64,000 nucleotides of DNA from Streptomyces oceani (GTDB lineage: Bacteria; Actinomycetota; Actinomycetes; Streptomycetales; Streptomycetaceae), in contig NZ_LJGU01000133.1 of the NCBI RefSeq assembly GCF_001751245.1, forward strand, positions 58,474 through 122,473, read 5' to 3'. A program made the position numbers and the translations under genes. The notes below the pieces were generated by a model that made no database searches, was not told where the DNA came from, and was given only the letters and a program-made list of their open reading frames with translations. This document shows positions 1 to 8,415 of the stretch, piece by piece (position 1 is the first letter of the stretch; each line of letters starts with the position of its first letter).

Positions 1-268
1 CGGCCACGACACCGCGGACGGACCGTCCCTGGTCGAGAGCGCGGTGACCGCCACCGGCGGACGCGGGCTTCCCGGAGTGGCCGAACGGGCCCTGCTCCTG
101 GGCGGCAGCGCGCACGCCGGACCGTACGGGGACCTCTGGCGGCTCGACGCGCGGCTTCCGCTGCCGTCCGGCAACCACCGCACCGGCGGCTGCCGGGAGA
201 CTGGTGGCGGGGGCGACGCGGCTGGTGTCGGGGACAACGACAGCGACACGATGGGGGCGTCCCGGTGA
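1..268 (+). CDS. Sensor histidine kinase, C-terminal end (partial)
   Basis: The reading frame enters open from the left edge and ends in a TGA that overlaps the GTG of the next gene (GTGA at 265-268). The first half reads like the last ATP-binding (G2) box of a NarL-partner sensor kinase: GRGLPGVAERALLLGGS, followed by an AGP turn and a final LDARLPLPSG strand. After that comes a poorly conserved Gly/Asp-rich tail of about 36 residues. The translational coupling to a LuxR-type response regulator supports a membrane kinase whose sensor and dimerisation parts lie outside the window. The signal is unknown. Confidence 0.75.
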   Translation, partial: GHDTADGPSLVESAVTATGGRGLPGVAERALLLGGSAHAGPYGDLWRLDARLPLPSGNHRTGGCRETGGGGDAAGVGDNDSDTMGASR

Positions 269-954
269 CCGGCGCGCCGCCGTTGCGGATCGTGCTGGCA
301 GACGACGAACGGCTGGTACGCACTGCCCTGCGGGCCATTCTGGGCGGCGAGCCGGACCTGGTGGTGGCCGGTGAGGCGGCCAGCGGCGCGGAGGCGGTCT
401 CGGTCATCCGGGCGACCCGTCCCGACGTGGCCCTGATGGACGTACGGATGCCCGAGGTGGACGGCATCCGGGCCACCGAACGGGTACTGAGCGTCATGGG
501 CGCCGCCGCGCCCCGCATCGTCGTCGTGACGACCTTCGAGAACGACTCCTATGTCTACGACGCGCTGCGTGCCGGCGCCAGCGGTTTCCTCCTCAAGCGG
601 TCCTCGGCCGAGGAACTGGTGCAGGCGGTGCGGCTGGTGGCGCGCGGTGACTCACTGCTCTTCCCCGCCGCCGTACGCTCCCTCGCCGTCCGGCACGCGC
701 CACCGTACGCCCGGTCCGCACCCGAGGAGGGCGCCGACGGCGCCACCCTGCGCTCGCTGCTCACCGCCCGGGAAGCCGAGGTGCTGCGACTGATGACGGA
801 GGGCCTGAGCAACACGGAGATCGCCGCCGAGATGGCGGTCGGCCCGGCCACCACGAAGAGCCAGGTCACCGCGGTGCTGACGAAGCTCGGAGCCCGGGAC
901 CGCACCCAGGCGGTGATCGCGGCGTACGAGCGGGGCTTCGTGACCCCCGGGTGA
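265..954 (+). CDS. NarL/FixJ-family two-component response regulator
   Basis: The 229-residue protein has a receiver domain (about 7-125) with the acidic pair D13/D14, a phospho-acceptor D59 in LMDVRMPE and the conserved K111. A LuxR-type helix-turn-helix follows at about 165-222 (LTAREAEVLRLMTEGLSNTEIA). In the recognition helix the usual T-H-V is S-Q-V, a mild departure. It starts with GTG inside the stop of the kinase fragment, so the two are co-translated and should form a cognate pair. The target genes cannot be inferred from the window. A strong hairpin covers the stop codon. Confidence 0.93.
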   Translation: MTGAPPLRIVLADDERLVRTALRAILGGEPDLVVAGEAASGAEAVSVIRATRPDVALMDVRMPEVDGIRATERVLSVMGAAAPRIVVVTTFENDSYVYDALRAGASGFLLKRSSAEELVQAVRLVARGDSLLFPAAVRSLAVRHAPPYARSAPEEGADGATLRSLLTAREAEVLRLMTEGLSNTEIAAEMAVGPATTKSQVTAVLTKLGARDRTQAVIAAYERGFVTPG

Positions 955-967
955 CGAAGCCCCGCTC
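928..967 (+). terminator. Terminator hairpin over the response-regulator stop
   Basis: Bases 928-941 pair perfectly with 954-967 (14 bp) around a 12-base loop. The stop codon of the response regulator (952-954) lies in the loop and the foot of the right arm. There is no T-run, as is usual in Streptomyces. It lies between two convergent genes and could work in both directions. Confidence 0.7.
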
Positions 968-1091
968 TCGCCGCTCTCCGGATCGCCGACGCTGGCGGGA
1001 GCGGGAGCCGTTGCGGTGCGGCGCCAGCGGCGTGCGGGACCGCACGGCCGGGCATGCTCGTGCGCCGCTGGTGCCGCTGGCGCCATACCGG

Positions 1092-1664
1092 TCAGCGGTT
1101 CGGACGCGCCGTACGCGGCGGCACCGCGCACTGGTCGGAGAAGCCCTGTCGGGTCAGGCCCAGGGCGGCGTTCATCCGGGAACGCTGGTTCTCCACCGCG
1201 ACCATCGCGACCAGCTCGACGAAGGCGGGCTCGCCCAGGCGGGCGAGCAGCTCCCGGGCCAGCTCGTCGGTGACCGAGGGCTCCGTTTCGGTCATGGCCT
1301 CGGCGAACTCGAGCACCAGGAGTTCGAGCTCGTCGAAGCGTTCGCGATGCTCACGCCACTGCGGCACGTACTGGACCTTGTCCATCGGCAGTCCGTGTTC
1401 CGCCGCCTCCCAGTGTCCGAAGTCCAGACACCAACCGCATCCGATACGGGCCGCCGACGCCAGCACGGCGAGATGCTTCAGTCCGGCGTCGAGCTCGTTC
1501 CACTTCGCCAGCCGCTGCTCGAAGCGGCCACCGTCCCGGAGCACTCTGGGGTGATGCCCCATCGCGGCCAGCGGGTCGAGTACTTCGCCGTACTTCCGCC
1601 GGGAGTACCAGGCGGCGAGGCGGTACGTGAGGGTGCGGGGCGGATCAAGCCGGATGCGGGCCAT
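1092..1664 (-). CDS. Carboxymuconolactone decarboxylase (AhpD-like) family protein
   Basis: A protein of about 190 residues with the AhpD/CMD helical core. The redox motif C76-G-W-C79 is followed by H84 (ARIGCGWCLDFGHWEAA), with acidic helices after it. CMD proteins of this sort use the CxxC as a thiol peroxidase or disulfide reductase centre in the cytoplasm; the substrate is not predictable. An upstream GTG at 1703 gives a 13-residue extension. GGGAGG sits 6 bases before the second of two tandem ATGs, which decides the start used here. The gene stands alone and converges on the response regulator. Confidence 0.85.
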   Translation of the reverse strand: MARIRLDPPRTLTYRLAAWYSRRKYGEVLDPLAAMGHHPRVLRDGGRFEQRLAKWNELDAGLKHLAVLASAARIGCGWCLDFGHWEAAEHGLPMDKVQYVPQWREHRERFDELELLVLEFAEAMTETEPSVTDELARELLARLGEPAFVELVAMVAVENQRSRMNAALGLTRQGFSDQCAVPPRTARPNR

Positions 1665-1974
1665 CATGGGCCTCCCTTGTCGCTTCGTCTGTGACACCAA
1701 CACGACGAACCGAGCGCCCGGAAACGTGACATCTGCTGCGCGTGGCGGGCTGGGAGGCCCACGGCGGGGTACGGGGGCGTGCCGTCGACCCAGGAGCCGG
1801 ACGAACCGCGGTCATCACAACTCCGCACAGCGCACGCGGCGTTGTTCTCGGGAGGCCCGGAAGTCGCCCGGGGCGACGGCACCTTCTGCACCCGGCCGCT
1901 CGGCCGCGTGCGCTCACTCCCCGAGCACCAGGCATGATGGGCTCTCGTCGTGTGCAACGAGGGAGGGTTCCCGC

Positions 1975-2328
1975 ATGGACCAGGCCATACGTCGGGCCAC
2001 CAACATCGCCGCCGAATCCGAGTCAGCGGACTCGGTGCTGGCCGAACTGGCCAGTTCCACCGTGCTCAGTTGGGTGGTGTTGGGCCTCGTCGTGGGAACC
2101 GTGGCGAAGGTGCTGCTGCCCGGTCGCGACCCGGGCGGCCTGGTCGGGACCGCGTTGATCGGGATCGCCGGGGCCTTCATCGGAGGCTGGCTCTCCGCCG
2201 TCTTCCTGGATCGGCCGGTCAGTGACAACGTGGTCGATCCGGAGTTGTGGGTGGCGGCCGTCGTCGGCTCGCTCGTCCTGCTGATCATCTACCGCATCCT
2301 CTTCGGGCACTCCCGGGACCGCCGCTGA
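1975..2328 (+). CDS. GlsB/YeaQ/YmgE-family stress membrane protein
   Basis: The 117-residue protein has three hydrophobic segments (about 31-50, 56-78 and 91-110). The small-residue pattern GLVVGTVAKVLLPGRDPGG, then GLVGTALIGIAGAFIGGWL, is typical of the transglycosylase-associated/GlsB family. These are small cytoplasmic-membrane proteins of unknown biochemical role, often stress induced. A strong GGGAGGG lies 8 bases before the ATG and sets the start well inside a longer open frame. The N-terminal 25 residues are a hydrophilic, Ser/Glu-rich extension beyond the bare three-helix family length. Confidence 0.85.
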   Translation: MDQAIRRATNIAAESESADSVLAELASSTVLSWVVLGLVVGTVAKVLLPGRDPGGLVGTALIGIAGAFIGGWLSAVFLDRPVSDNVVDPELWVAAVVGSLVLLIIYRILFGHSRDRR

Positions 2329-2400
2329 CCGGCCGGTGGCCGGGGGTTGTTCGGGCCAAAGCAATGGAACCGCAAAGCCCTGCTGTTCGTTACCTCGGTC

Positions 2401-3723
2401 ATGACTGCAATGACCCCTGGCTCGAACCTTCCGCTGCCCGCGGCGCGGGTGGCGGTAGAGGTGACGGCACCCGTCCGGGTGGACGTGTCCGGACTGCTGA
2501 TCGCCGCCAACGGCAAGGTTCGTTCCGATGACGACTTCGTGTTCTACAACCAGCCGAGCGGCCCCGGCGTGACCCACAGCAGTGGCGCGGCGGACACCAT
2601 CACGGTGGACACCGCGGCCGTGCCGGCCGATATCGAGAAGGTCGTCGTCACGGCCAGTCTGGACAACCCGGGCGCCACCTTCGCCGGCACCGAGCCGACC
2701 GGCACCGTCCGGGACGCGGGGACGAACGCCGTCGTCGCGAGCTTCACGCCACCCCAGCTCGGCACGGAGACCGCACTGGTCGTGGTGGAGATCTACCGGC
2801 GTAACGGCGCGTGGAAGGTGCGCGCGGTCGGACAGGGTTACGCGAACGGTCTCGGCGGCATCGCCACGGACTTCGGGGTCAGCGTGGACGAGCCCGCCGC
2901 ACCACCCCAGCCCGCCGCGCCGGCGGCGCCCTCCGCCCCGGCGGCGCCTTCGGCTCCGGCGACTCCGCAGGCTCCCACCCCGCCAGCGGCTCCCATGCCC
3001 TCGGCTCCGATGCCCTCCGCTCCGCCGGCCCCACCGGCCCCGCAGGCTCCGGCACCACAGATGCCGCCGCCCGCGCCGTCGGCACCGGGCGCGCCCGTTC
3101 CGCCCGGCCCGCCGGCGGCTCCGGCACCGGGAGCGGCGCAGGGCGGCAAGATCAACCTCGACAAGGGCCGGGTCAGCCTGCAGAAGAACCAGACCGTCTC
3201 GCTGGTCAAGGGAGGCCAACCGGTCCTCACCTCAGTCCGGATGGGCCTGGGCTGGGAACCGGCGTACCGCGGGAAGAACATCGACCTGGACGCCTCCGTC
3301 ATCGCGTACGACGCGAACCGCAAGAAGGTCGACACCTGCTACTTCGGGAAGCTCCGCATCCTGCGCGGCGTCGTCCAGCACTCGGGCGACAACCTCACCG
3401 GCGAGGGCGCGGGAGACGACGAGGCCATCACCGTCGCCCTGGGGGATCTGCCCCAGGAAGTCGGTGCGCTGGTGTTCACGGTGAACAGCTTCTCCGGCCA
3501 GAAGTTCACCGATGTCGCCAAGGCGTACTGCCGCCTCATGGACGCGGCAAGCGGCGAGGAGCTGGTCCGCTTCGACCTGACCAACGCGGAGTCCCGCACC
3601 GGCGTGCTGATGTGCAAGCTCATCCGGCAGTTCTCCGGCGAGTGGGAGATGACAGCGCTCGGGGAGTACGTCGACTCCCGTACGGTGCGCGGCATGGTCA
3701 AGCCGGGCGGCGCCGCGCTCTGA
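2401..3723 (+). CDS. Two-module TerD-family protein with Pro/Ala linker
   Basis: About 440 residues. Module 1 (about 1-170) begins MTAMTPGSNLPLP and contains the TerD core strand FVFYNQPSGPGVTH. Module 2 (about 270-440) holds LGWEPAYRGKNIDLDASV, the CYFGKL strand and DDEAITVALGDLP. A low-complexity Pro/Ala/Ser linker of roughly 95 residues joins them. TerD domains bind calcium and belong to the tellurite and chemical stress family, acting in the cytoplasm or at the membrane face. The start is set by homology of the MTAMTPGSN N-terminus, because no strong ribosome binding site is visible. Streptomyces carry several TerD paralogues, so the specific role is open. Confidence 0.88.
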   Translation: MTAMTPGSNLPLPAARVAVEVTAPVRVDVSGLLIAANGKVRSDDDFVFYNQPSGPGVTHSSGAADTITVDTAAVPADIEKVVVTASLDNPGATFAGTEPTGTVRDAGTNAVVASFTPPQLGTETALVVVEIYRRNGAWKVRAVGQGYANGLGGIATDFGVSVDEPAAPPQPAAPAAPSAPAAPSAPATPQAPTPPAAPMPSAPMPSAPPAPPAPQAPAPQMPPPAPSAPGAPVPPGPPAAPAPGAAQGGKINLDKGRVSLQKNQTVSLVKGGQPVLTSVRMGLGWEPAYRGKNIDLDASVIAYDANRKKVDTCYFGKLRILRGVVQHSGDNLTGEGAGDDEAITVALGDLPQEVGALVFTVNSFSGQKFTDVAKAYCRLMDAASGEELVRFDLTNAESRTGVLMCKLIRQFSGEWEMTALGEYVDSRTVRGMVKPGGAAL

Positions 3724-3753
3724 CCCGGGGACCCGATAGCCCGTGGGCGCTTC

Positions 3754-3831
3754 CCCAGGCCCGCGGGCGCCCCCTCCCGTGAACCCCGCGAACCGTGGCG
3801 ACAGACCGACCTCACCGTCCGCGGGCCTGGG
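3754..3831. repeat. 13-bp inverted repeat between convergent genes
   Basis: Bases 3754-3766 are the exact reverse complement of 3819-3831, with a 52-base spacer. It lies between the ends of the terD-type gene and the leftward orphan gene, so a bidirectional terminator is the likely role. The long loop makes this uncertain. Confidence 0.4.
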
Positions 3832-3909
3832 CTCGCAGCCGGCGCTTCGACGTGGACGTACGGACTCGGGCCGCCCCGCGGAGCTCTGTGACGCACGGCC
3901 CTCCGCCCG

Positions 3910-5409
3910 TCAACTGGTGTGCGAGCGCGCCTTGAACGCCGCCTTGCGCGCGTCCTTGGCCACCTGCTTGTCCGGGTGCAGCCGACCCATCGCCTCCAGC
4001 ACCTCGGCGGTCGCCGGGTGGTCGATCCGCCAGGCACGGTCGAAGAAGCCGGTGTGCTGATCCACCAGGCTGCTGACCAGCTCCCGCAGTTCCTCCACCT
4101 CGCCCACCAAGAAGAGCTGCGCGGCGAGCGTGTCCACGGTCAGCCAGAAGACCATCTCCTCGTCCGGCGCCGGCACGTCCGTGGCGCCGTTCTCCGCCAG
4201 CCAGACGCGGGCCAGCCCCCCGAGATCACGGTCCTCCAGCACCTCACGCAGCGCCGGCTCGGCCTCCGCCCCGGCCAGGGACAGCGCCTGCTGGCAGGCG
4301 AGCCGTCGGCTCGGCCCCTCGCTGTCCCGGCCCCGCGCGGCGACGAGCAACTCCCCCGCTGCCTCGGGGATGTTCCGGACCGCGAGCCACCTCTCGAACT
4401 CCGCCCGCGCGCTGTCCTCCGGAAAGGTGATGGCCGCGCCCAACAGCGAGTGCGCGTCCCGCTCGGCGAGGTCGCCGACGGCGGGGGCGTCGATTCCGGC
4501 ATCCCGCAGTCGTTCCCGGACGCCGTACAGCCCCAGCGGAGTCAGCCGCACCATGCCGTAGCGCGAGACGTCCTCGTCCTCCGGTTCCTCCGGCAGCTCA
4601 CCCTCGGACTCCTGAGTGAGTGCCTCGTCCACCGGCTGGTACTCCAGCAGACCGGTGGGCGTGATGATCCGGAACTGGTCGTCGAGGCGCATCATCGCCT
4701 CCGAGACCTCTTCCAGCACCTCGTCGGTCGGTTCCTCCATGTCGTCCGGGACGATCATCGAGGCGGCGAGTACCGGCAGCGGGACCATGCCTCCCTCGGC
4801 GACCGAGAGATCGGTGGCCGAGAGGAGATAGAGGTTTCCAAGGGCGCTGTCCAGGAAGTCGCCCTCGTCATCCGGGTCCCAATCCACCGAACTCAGGTCG
4901 ATGGCGTTCGGATCGATCTTCCCGTCCTCGCCGAGTGCCCCCTCCAGACCGCCCACCAGGTCCTCGATACTGGGTGTGGCGGCGTCGGCCAGCACACTCT
5001 CCAGCCCGCCCTGCCAGATGTCGAGCACCTCCGCGGGGTCCCCACCGCCCGTCCACCGGTCCAGTTCCGCGCCCTGGGTGGCGGTGCCGACGGGGTCGTC
5101 GCTCTCCAGCGTCGGCTCGGCGTCCTCGTCCTCGGTGATGTCGACGAGGCCGACGTCCACGGCGAGGTTCCAGGCCTCGGCGACCTGCGCCGGGCCCTGC
5201 TCGTCCTCGGTCAGGTCCAGGTGGCCGGTGGCCTCCTTCAGTTGGCTGTCCAGGAGTTCGCCGCCCGCGCCGACCCGGATGCCGCTGCCCGCCCATCGAG
5301 CGAGCCGCGCGGCACGCGCGAAGAGCGGCGCGGCCAGCGCGTCCTTGGCCAGTTCGGCCTCGGAGTTCAGCCGGACGGGCGGCATCGTGGGACGTACGTC
5401 ACCGGACAT
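3910..5409 (-). CDS. Acidic protein of unknown function
   Basis: About 499 residues, not assigned to a family. No signal peptide or membrane segment is seen, so it should be cytosolic. It is strongly acidic in the middle (for example VDWDPDDEGDFLDS and EGELPEEPEDEDVSRYG). The C-terminal third (about 345-495) reads as short amphipathic helices (LACQQALSLAGAEAEPALREVL, ATAEVLEAMGRLHPDKQVAKDARKAAF), suggesting HEAT-like repeats. The central stretch YGMVRLTPLGLYGVRERL resembles the wing of a winged helix. GGAG 9 bases before the ATG at 5409 favours that start over the ATG at 5424. It is a single gene, divergent from the nuclease gene. Confidence 0.7.
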   Translation of the reverse strand: MSGDVRPTMPPVRLNSEAELAKDALAAPLFARAARLARWAGSGIRVGAGGELLDSQLKEATGHLDLTEDEQGPAQVAEAWNLAVDVGLVDITEDEDAEPTLESDDPVGTATQGAELDRWTGGGDPAEVLDIWQGGLESVLADAATPSIEDLVGGLEGALGEDGKIDPNAIDLSSVDWDPDDEGDFLDSALGNLYLLSATDLSVAEGGMVPLPVLAASMIVPDDMEEPTDEVLEEVSEAMMRLDDQFRIITPTGLLEYQPVDEALTQESEGELPEEPEDEDVSRYGMVRLTPLGLYGVRERLRDAGIDAPAVGDLAERDAHSLLGAAITFPEDSARAEFERWLAVRNIPEAAGELLVAARGRDSEGPSRRLACQQALSLAGAEAEPALREVLEDRDLGGLARVWLAENGATDVPAPDEEMVFWLTVDTLAAQLFLVGEVEELRELVSSLVDQHTGFFDRAWRIDHPATAEVLEAMGRLHPDKQVAKDARKAAFKARSHTS

Positions 5410-5801
5410 GGCGGGTGGCTCCATCGTTGGCGCGGAAGGGTGCTCACCCCCAGCTTAGAGGCGATTTCACGGTGCCGCGGTCACCTGGGCCAGCCCCACG
5501 GGGAGCGGAGGCGAGCACACGCCCCTCGGGCAGGTCAGTGCCGTACGACAGTCACGAAGTTCACCTGTCCGTGGGTCCGCTGACTTCTCGCGTGCCTTGA
5601 CAGCCACCGGTACCTCGGGGAGCTTGACGCGCGTAGAAACCAGCACCGGACGCAGCACGCGAACCGCGGCGCGAGCGCGGCAGCACAGCCGAGCCGACAC
5701 GTCAGCGCGGTCAGCGCGCGGCGCCGCCGGCACCAGCCCGATCCACCCAGGACGTACACCCGTACGCACCCGCGGTACCCGACACCGCCCCGGAGGGACT
5801 C
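5410..5801. other. Intergenic region between divergent genes
   Basis: About 390 bases separate the acidic orphan and the secreted nuclease gene. I see no credible coding frame, strong hairpin or tandem repeat. It must carry both promoters, but no convincing -35/-10 pair stands out. A single GTTCACC heptamer near 5559 is not enough to call a PHO box. Confidence 0.5.
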
Positions 5802-7631
5802 TTGACCACCCGTCACCAACTCGCGCTCGGCGCCTGCACCGTCACGGTAGCGGCGCTCACCTCGACGCTGCTCGTCACACCCGACGGCGCGACCGCGGCC
5901 ACCGGCCCGGATCGCATACACGACATCCAGGGCGACCACCGAATATCGCCGTACGCGGGCGACTCGGTGGCGGACGTGCCCGGCATCGTCACCGGCGTGC
6001 GTACGGAGGGCTCGGCGGGCTTCTGGATGCAGGACCCCCGAGGCGACGACTCGCCCGCCACCAGCGAGGGCGTCTTCGTGTTCACCGACGCCAAGCCCCC
6101 TGTCCAACCCGGCGACGAGGTACGGGTCTCCGGCCAGGTCAGCGAGTACGTGCCCGGCGGCGCCGACTCGGGGAACCAGTCGGTCACCCAGCTGACCGAT
6201 CCCACCGTGGACGTCCGCTCCTCCGACCAGCCGCTGCCCGAGGCCCGCGAGTTGAACGCCGGCACGGTGCCCGAGACCTACGCCCCACAGGGCGACCCCG
6301 CGGAGGACGACAGCATCGACGGCCTGCGACTGCGCCCCGACAGATACGCCCTGGACCGCTACGAATCCCTCGAGGGCATGAACGTCCAGGTCGAGGACAC
6401 CCGGGTGGTCGGCCCGAGCAGCGAGTACGACGACCTGTGGGTCACCGTGCGACCGGACGAGCATCCCACGGCGCGCGGGGGCACCCTCTACGGCTCGTAC
6501 GCGTCGCAGAACCCCGGCCGGCTGAAGGTCACCAGCCTCGCCCCCAGCGAGGAGGGCTTCCCCGCCGCCGATGTCGGCGACCAGCTCACCGGCACGACCG
6601 CCGGCCCGCTGGACTACGACCAGCACGGCGGCTACCACCTCGCCGCCCGGGAACTGGGCACCCTACGGGACAGCGGCCCGAGCCCGGAGCGCACCCGCCC
6701 CCAGCGGGACGGCGAACTGGCCGTCGCCACCTACAACGTGGAGAACCTCGCCCCCGACGACGACGCCACCAAGTACGAGCGACTGGCCCAGGGTGTCGTA
6801 CGCAACCTGGCGACCCCGGACATCCTCGCCCTGGAGGAAGTCCAGGACGACAGCGGCGCCCAGGACGACGGCACGGTCACCTCGGAACGGACGGTGGGCA
6901 AGCTGATCGACGCCATCAGCGAGGCCGGCGGGCCGCGCTACGAGTGGCGCGGCATCGCACCGCGGGACGGCCAGGACGGCGGACAACCCGGTGGCAACAT
7001 CCGCAGCGGCTTCCTCTTCAACCCCGAGCGGGTCTCCTTCACGGACCGTCCCGGGGGTGACGCGACCACCGCCACCGAGGTCGTGCAGCGGGACGGACAG
7101 GCCACCCTCAGCCACTCGCCGGGCCGGATCACCCCGAACGATCCCGCCTGGAAGGACAGCCGCAAGCCGCTGGCCGGCGAGTTCCGCTTCCGCTCGGAAC
7201 CGGTGATCGTGGTCGCCAACCACTTCAGCTCCAAGGGCGGCGACCAGCCCCTGCACGGGAGTACGCAGCCGCCGAAGCGCTCCTCCGAGAAGCAGCGCCA
7301 CCAGCAGGCACGGCAGGTCAACGCCTTCGTCCAGGACATCCAGGACGTGCGGCGGAAGGCGGACGTGGTGGTGCTCGGGGACCTCAACGACTTCGACTTC
7401 TCCGCCACCACCAGTGCCCTGACCGAAAACGACGCGCTGCGCGGCGCGGCCGCCACACTGCCGGAAGAGGAGCGCTACACCTACGTGTTCCAGGGCAACT
7501 CGCAGGTGCTCGACCAGACGCTGGTGTCGCCGGGCGTCTCCCGCTTCGACTACGACATCGTGCACACGAACGCGGAGTACGCGGACCAGGTCAGCGACCA
7601 CGACCCGCAGGTGCTGCGGTTCCGGCCGTAG
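5802..7631 (+). CDS. Secreted endonuclease/exonuclease/phosphatase-family nuclease
   Basis: 609 residues with a signal peptide (hydrophobic stretch, cleavage near ATA-ATG at about 32). A beta-rich N-terminal OB-like region follows (VADVPGIVTGVRTEGSAGFWMQD), typical of ExeM/NucH-type extracellular nucleases. The EEP catalytic domain runs from about 305 to the end, with LAVATYNVENLAP, ILALEEVQDD, VVLGDLNDFDF and SDHDPQVL (H600). These match the metal and active-site motifs of the DNase I-like fold. It should degrade extracellular DNA or phosphodiesters for nutrient release. The start is TTG, supported by GGAGG 5 bases upstream. The gene is monocistronic. Confidence 0.88.
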   Translation: MTTRHQLALGACTVTVAALTSTLLVTPDGATAATGPDRIHDIQGDHRISPYAGDSVADVPGIVTGVRTEGSAGFWMQDPRGDDSPATSEGVFVFTDAKPPVQPGDEVRVSGQVSEYVPGGADSGNQSVTQLTDPTVDVRSSDQPLPEARELNAGTVPETYAPQGDPAEDDSIDGLRLRPDRYALDRYESLEGMNVQVEDTRVVGPSSEYDDLWVTVRPDEHPTARGGTLYGSYASQNPGRLKVTSLAPSEEGFPAADVGDQLTGTTAGPLDYDQHGGYHLAARELGTLRDSGPSPERTRPQRDGELAVATYNVENLAPDDDATKYERLAQGVVRNLATPDILALEEVQDDSGAQDDGTVTSERTVGKLIDAISEAGGPRYEWRGIAPRDGQDGGQPGGNIRSGFLFNPERVSFTDRPGGDATTATEVVQRDGQATLSHSPGRITPNDPAWKDSRKPLAGEFRFRSEPVIVVANHFSSKGGDQPLHGSTQPPKRSSEKQRHQQARQVNAFVQDIQDVRRKADVVVLGDLNDFDFSATTSALTENDALRGAAATLPEEERYTYVFQGNSQVLDQTLVSPGVSRFDYDIVHTNAEYADQVSDHDPQVLRFRP

Positions 7632-7641
7632 CCTCGCGCGA

Positions 7642-7659
7642 CCCGGGGCTGCCCGGGTA
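7642..7659 (+). terminator. Hairpin after the nuclease gene
   Basis: ACCCGGG and CCCGGGT form a perfect 7-bp stem with a 4-base loop, starting 10 bases after the TAG stop. Short but very stable; there is no T-run. Confidence 0.45.
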
Positions 7660-7778
7660 GGGGCCAGCTCCGGACGCCCGCCGGGAACACGCGTCGGAGA
7701 GGCGCGTGTCCTGGCGAGCGCCGTATCGTTTGAACCGTGCGGCTGCGTCACCCGACGTGGTGGGGAGGAGTGGCACCG

Positions 7779-8381
7779 ATGACCGTTGAGCTGACCGACA
7801 GGATCGAGATGGCCGAGAACAGTGGCACGAACCTGGACGAACTCTTCGAGCTGCTGGAGCGGATGCCCGTCCCCGAGGGCTTCAAGGCCGAGATCGTCGA
7901 GGGGACCGTGCACATGTCGCCACAGCGGGACGCACATTGGGAGATCATTGCCGCTGTCTACGACGCACTGCGTACGCGCTATCCGAGAAACCGGCTAAAG
8001 TCCGACGTCAGGCTCGACTTTCCCGGCGAGGCGAATGGATTCGCACCGGACGTGCTCGCGCTCCGGAGTGAAGCCGTACCGCGCGCCGACGGCCGGCGCG
8101 GCTGGCACTACCAGGACGTGGAATTCGTCGCCGAGGTGATCTCCCGGGGCACGGCGGCCAACGACTACGGCCCCAAGTTGCGCGCGTACGCGGTGGCGGA
8201 AGTCCCGGTGTACCTGATCGTCGATCCCTACACCGCGAGTTGCCAGCTGCACACCCACCCCAAGCAGGGGGAATACCAGAGCCAGCTGATCGCGAAGTTC
8301 GGTGAGGTGATCGACCTGTCGGACACCATCGCCGGGATCACTCTGCCCACCGAGGACTTCCCCGTCGAGCGGGACGGCTGA
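7779..8381 (+). CDS. Uma2-family (PD-(D/E)XK fold) protein
   Basis: 200 residues with the Uma2 pattern: an N-terminal FKAEIVEGTVHMSP strand, SDVRLDFP, APDVLAL with the core Asp, VEFVAEVISRGTAANDYGPKLRAYAVAEVPVYLIVDP with the E-x-Lys part of a PD-(D/E)XK nuclease fold, and a C-terminal beta strand. The family is abundant in Streptomyces and annotated as a putative endonuclease; its real function is unproven. GGGGAGGAG 8 bases before the ATG fixes the start. It converges on the EI24 gene with only 34 bases between them and has no partner gene. Confidence 0.87.
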   Translation: MTVELTDRIEMAENSGTNLDELFELLERMPVPEGFKAEIVEGTVHMSPQRDAHWEIIAAVYDALRTRYPRNRLKSDVRLDFPGEANGFAPDVLALRSEAVPRADGRRGWHYQDVEFVAEVISRGTAANDYGPKLRAYAVAEVPVYLIVDPYTASCQLHTHPKQGEYQSQLIAKFGEVIDLSDTIAGITLPTEDFPVERDG

Positions 8382-8415
8382 GCCGCCGACGCCCCGCGCG
8401 CCCGCAACCCGTCCG

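Noticed and set aside
5541..5600. Possible PHO box before the nuclease gene
   Set aside because: Only one GTTCACC unit is seen; no second unit at 11-base spacing.
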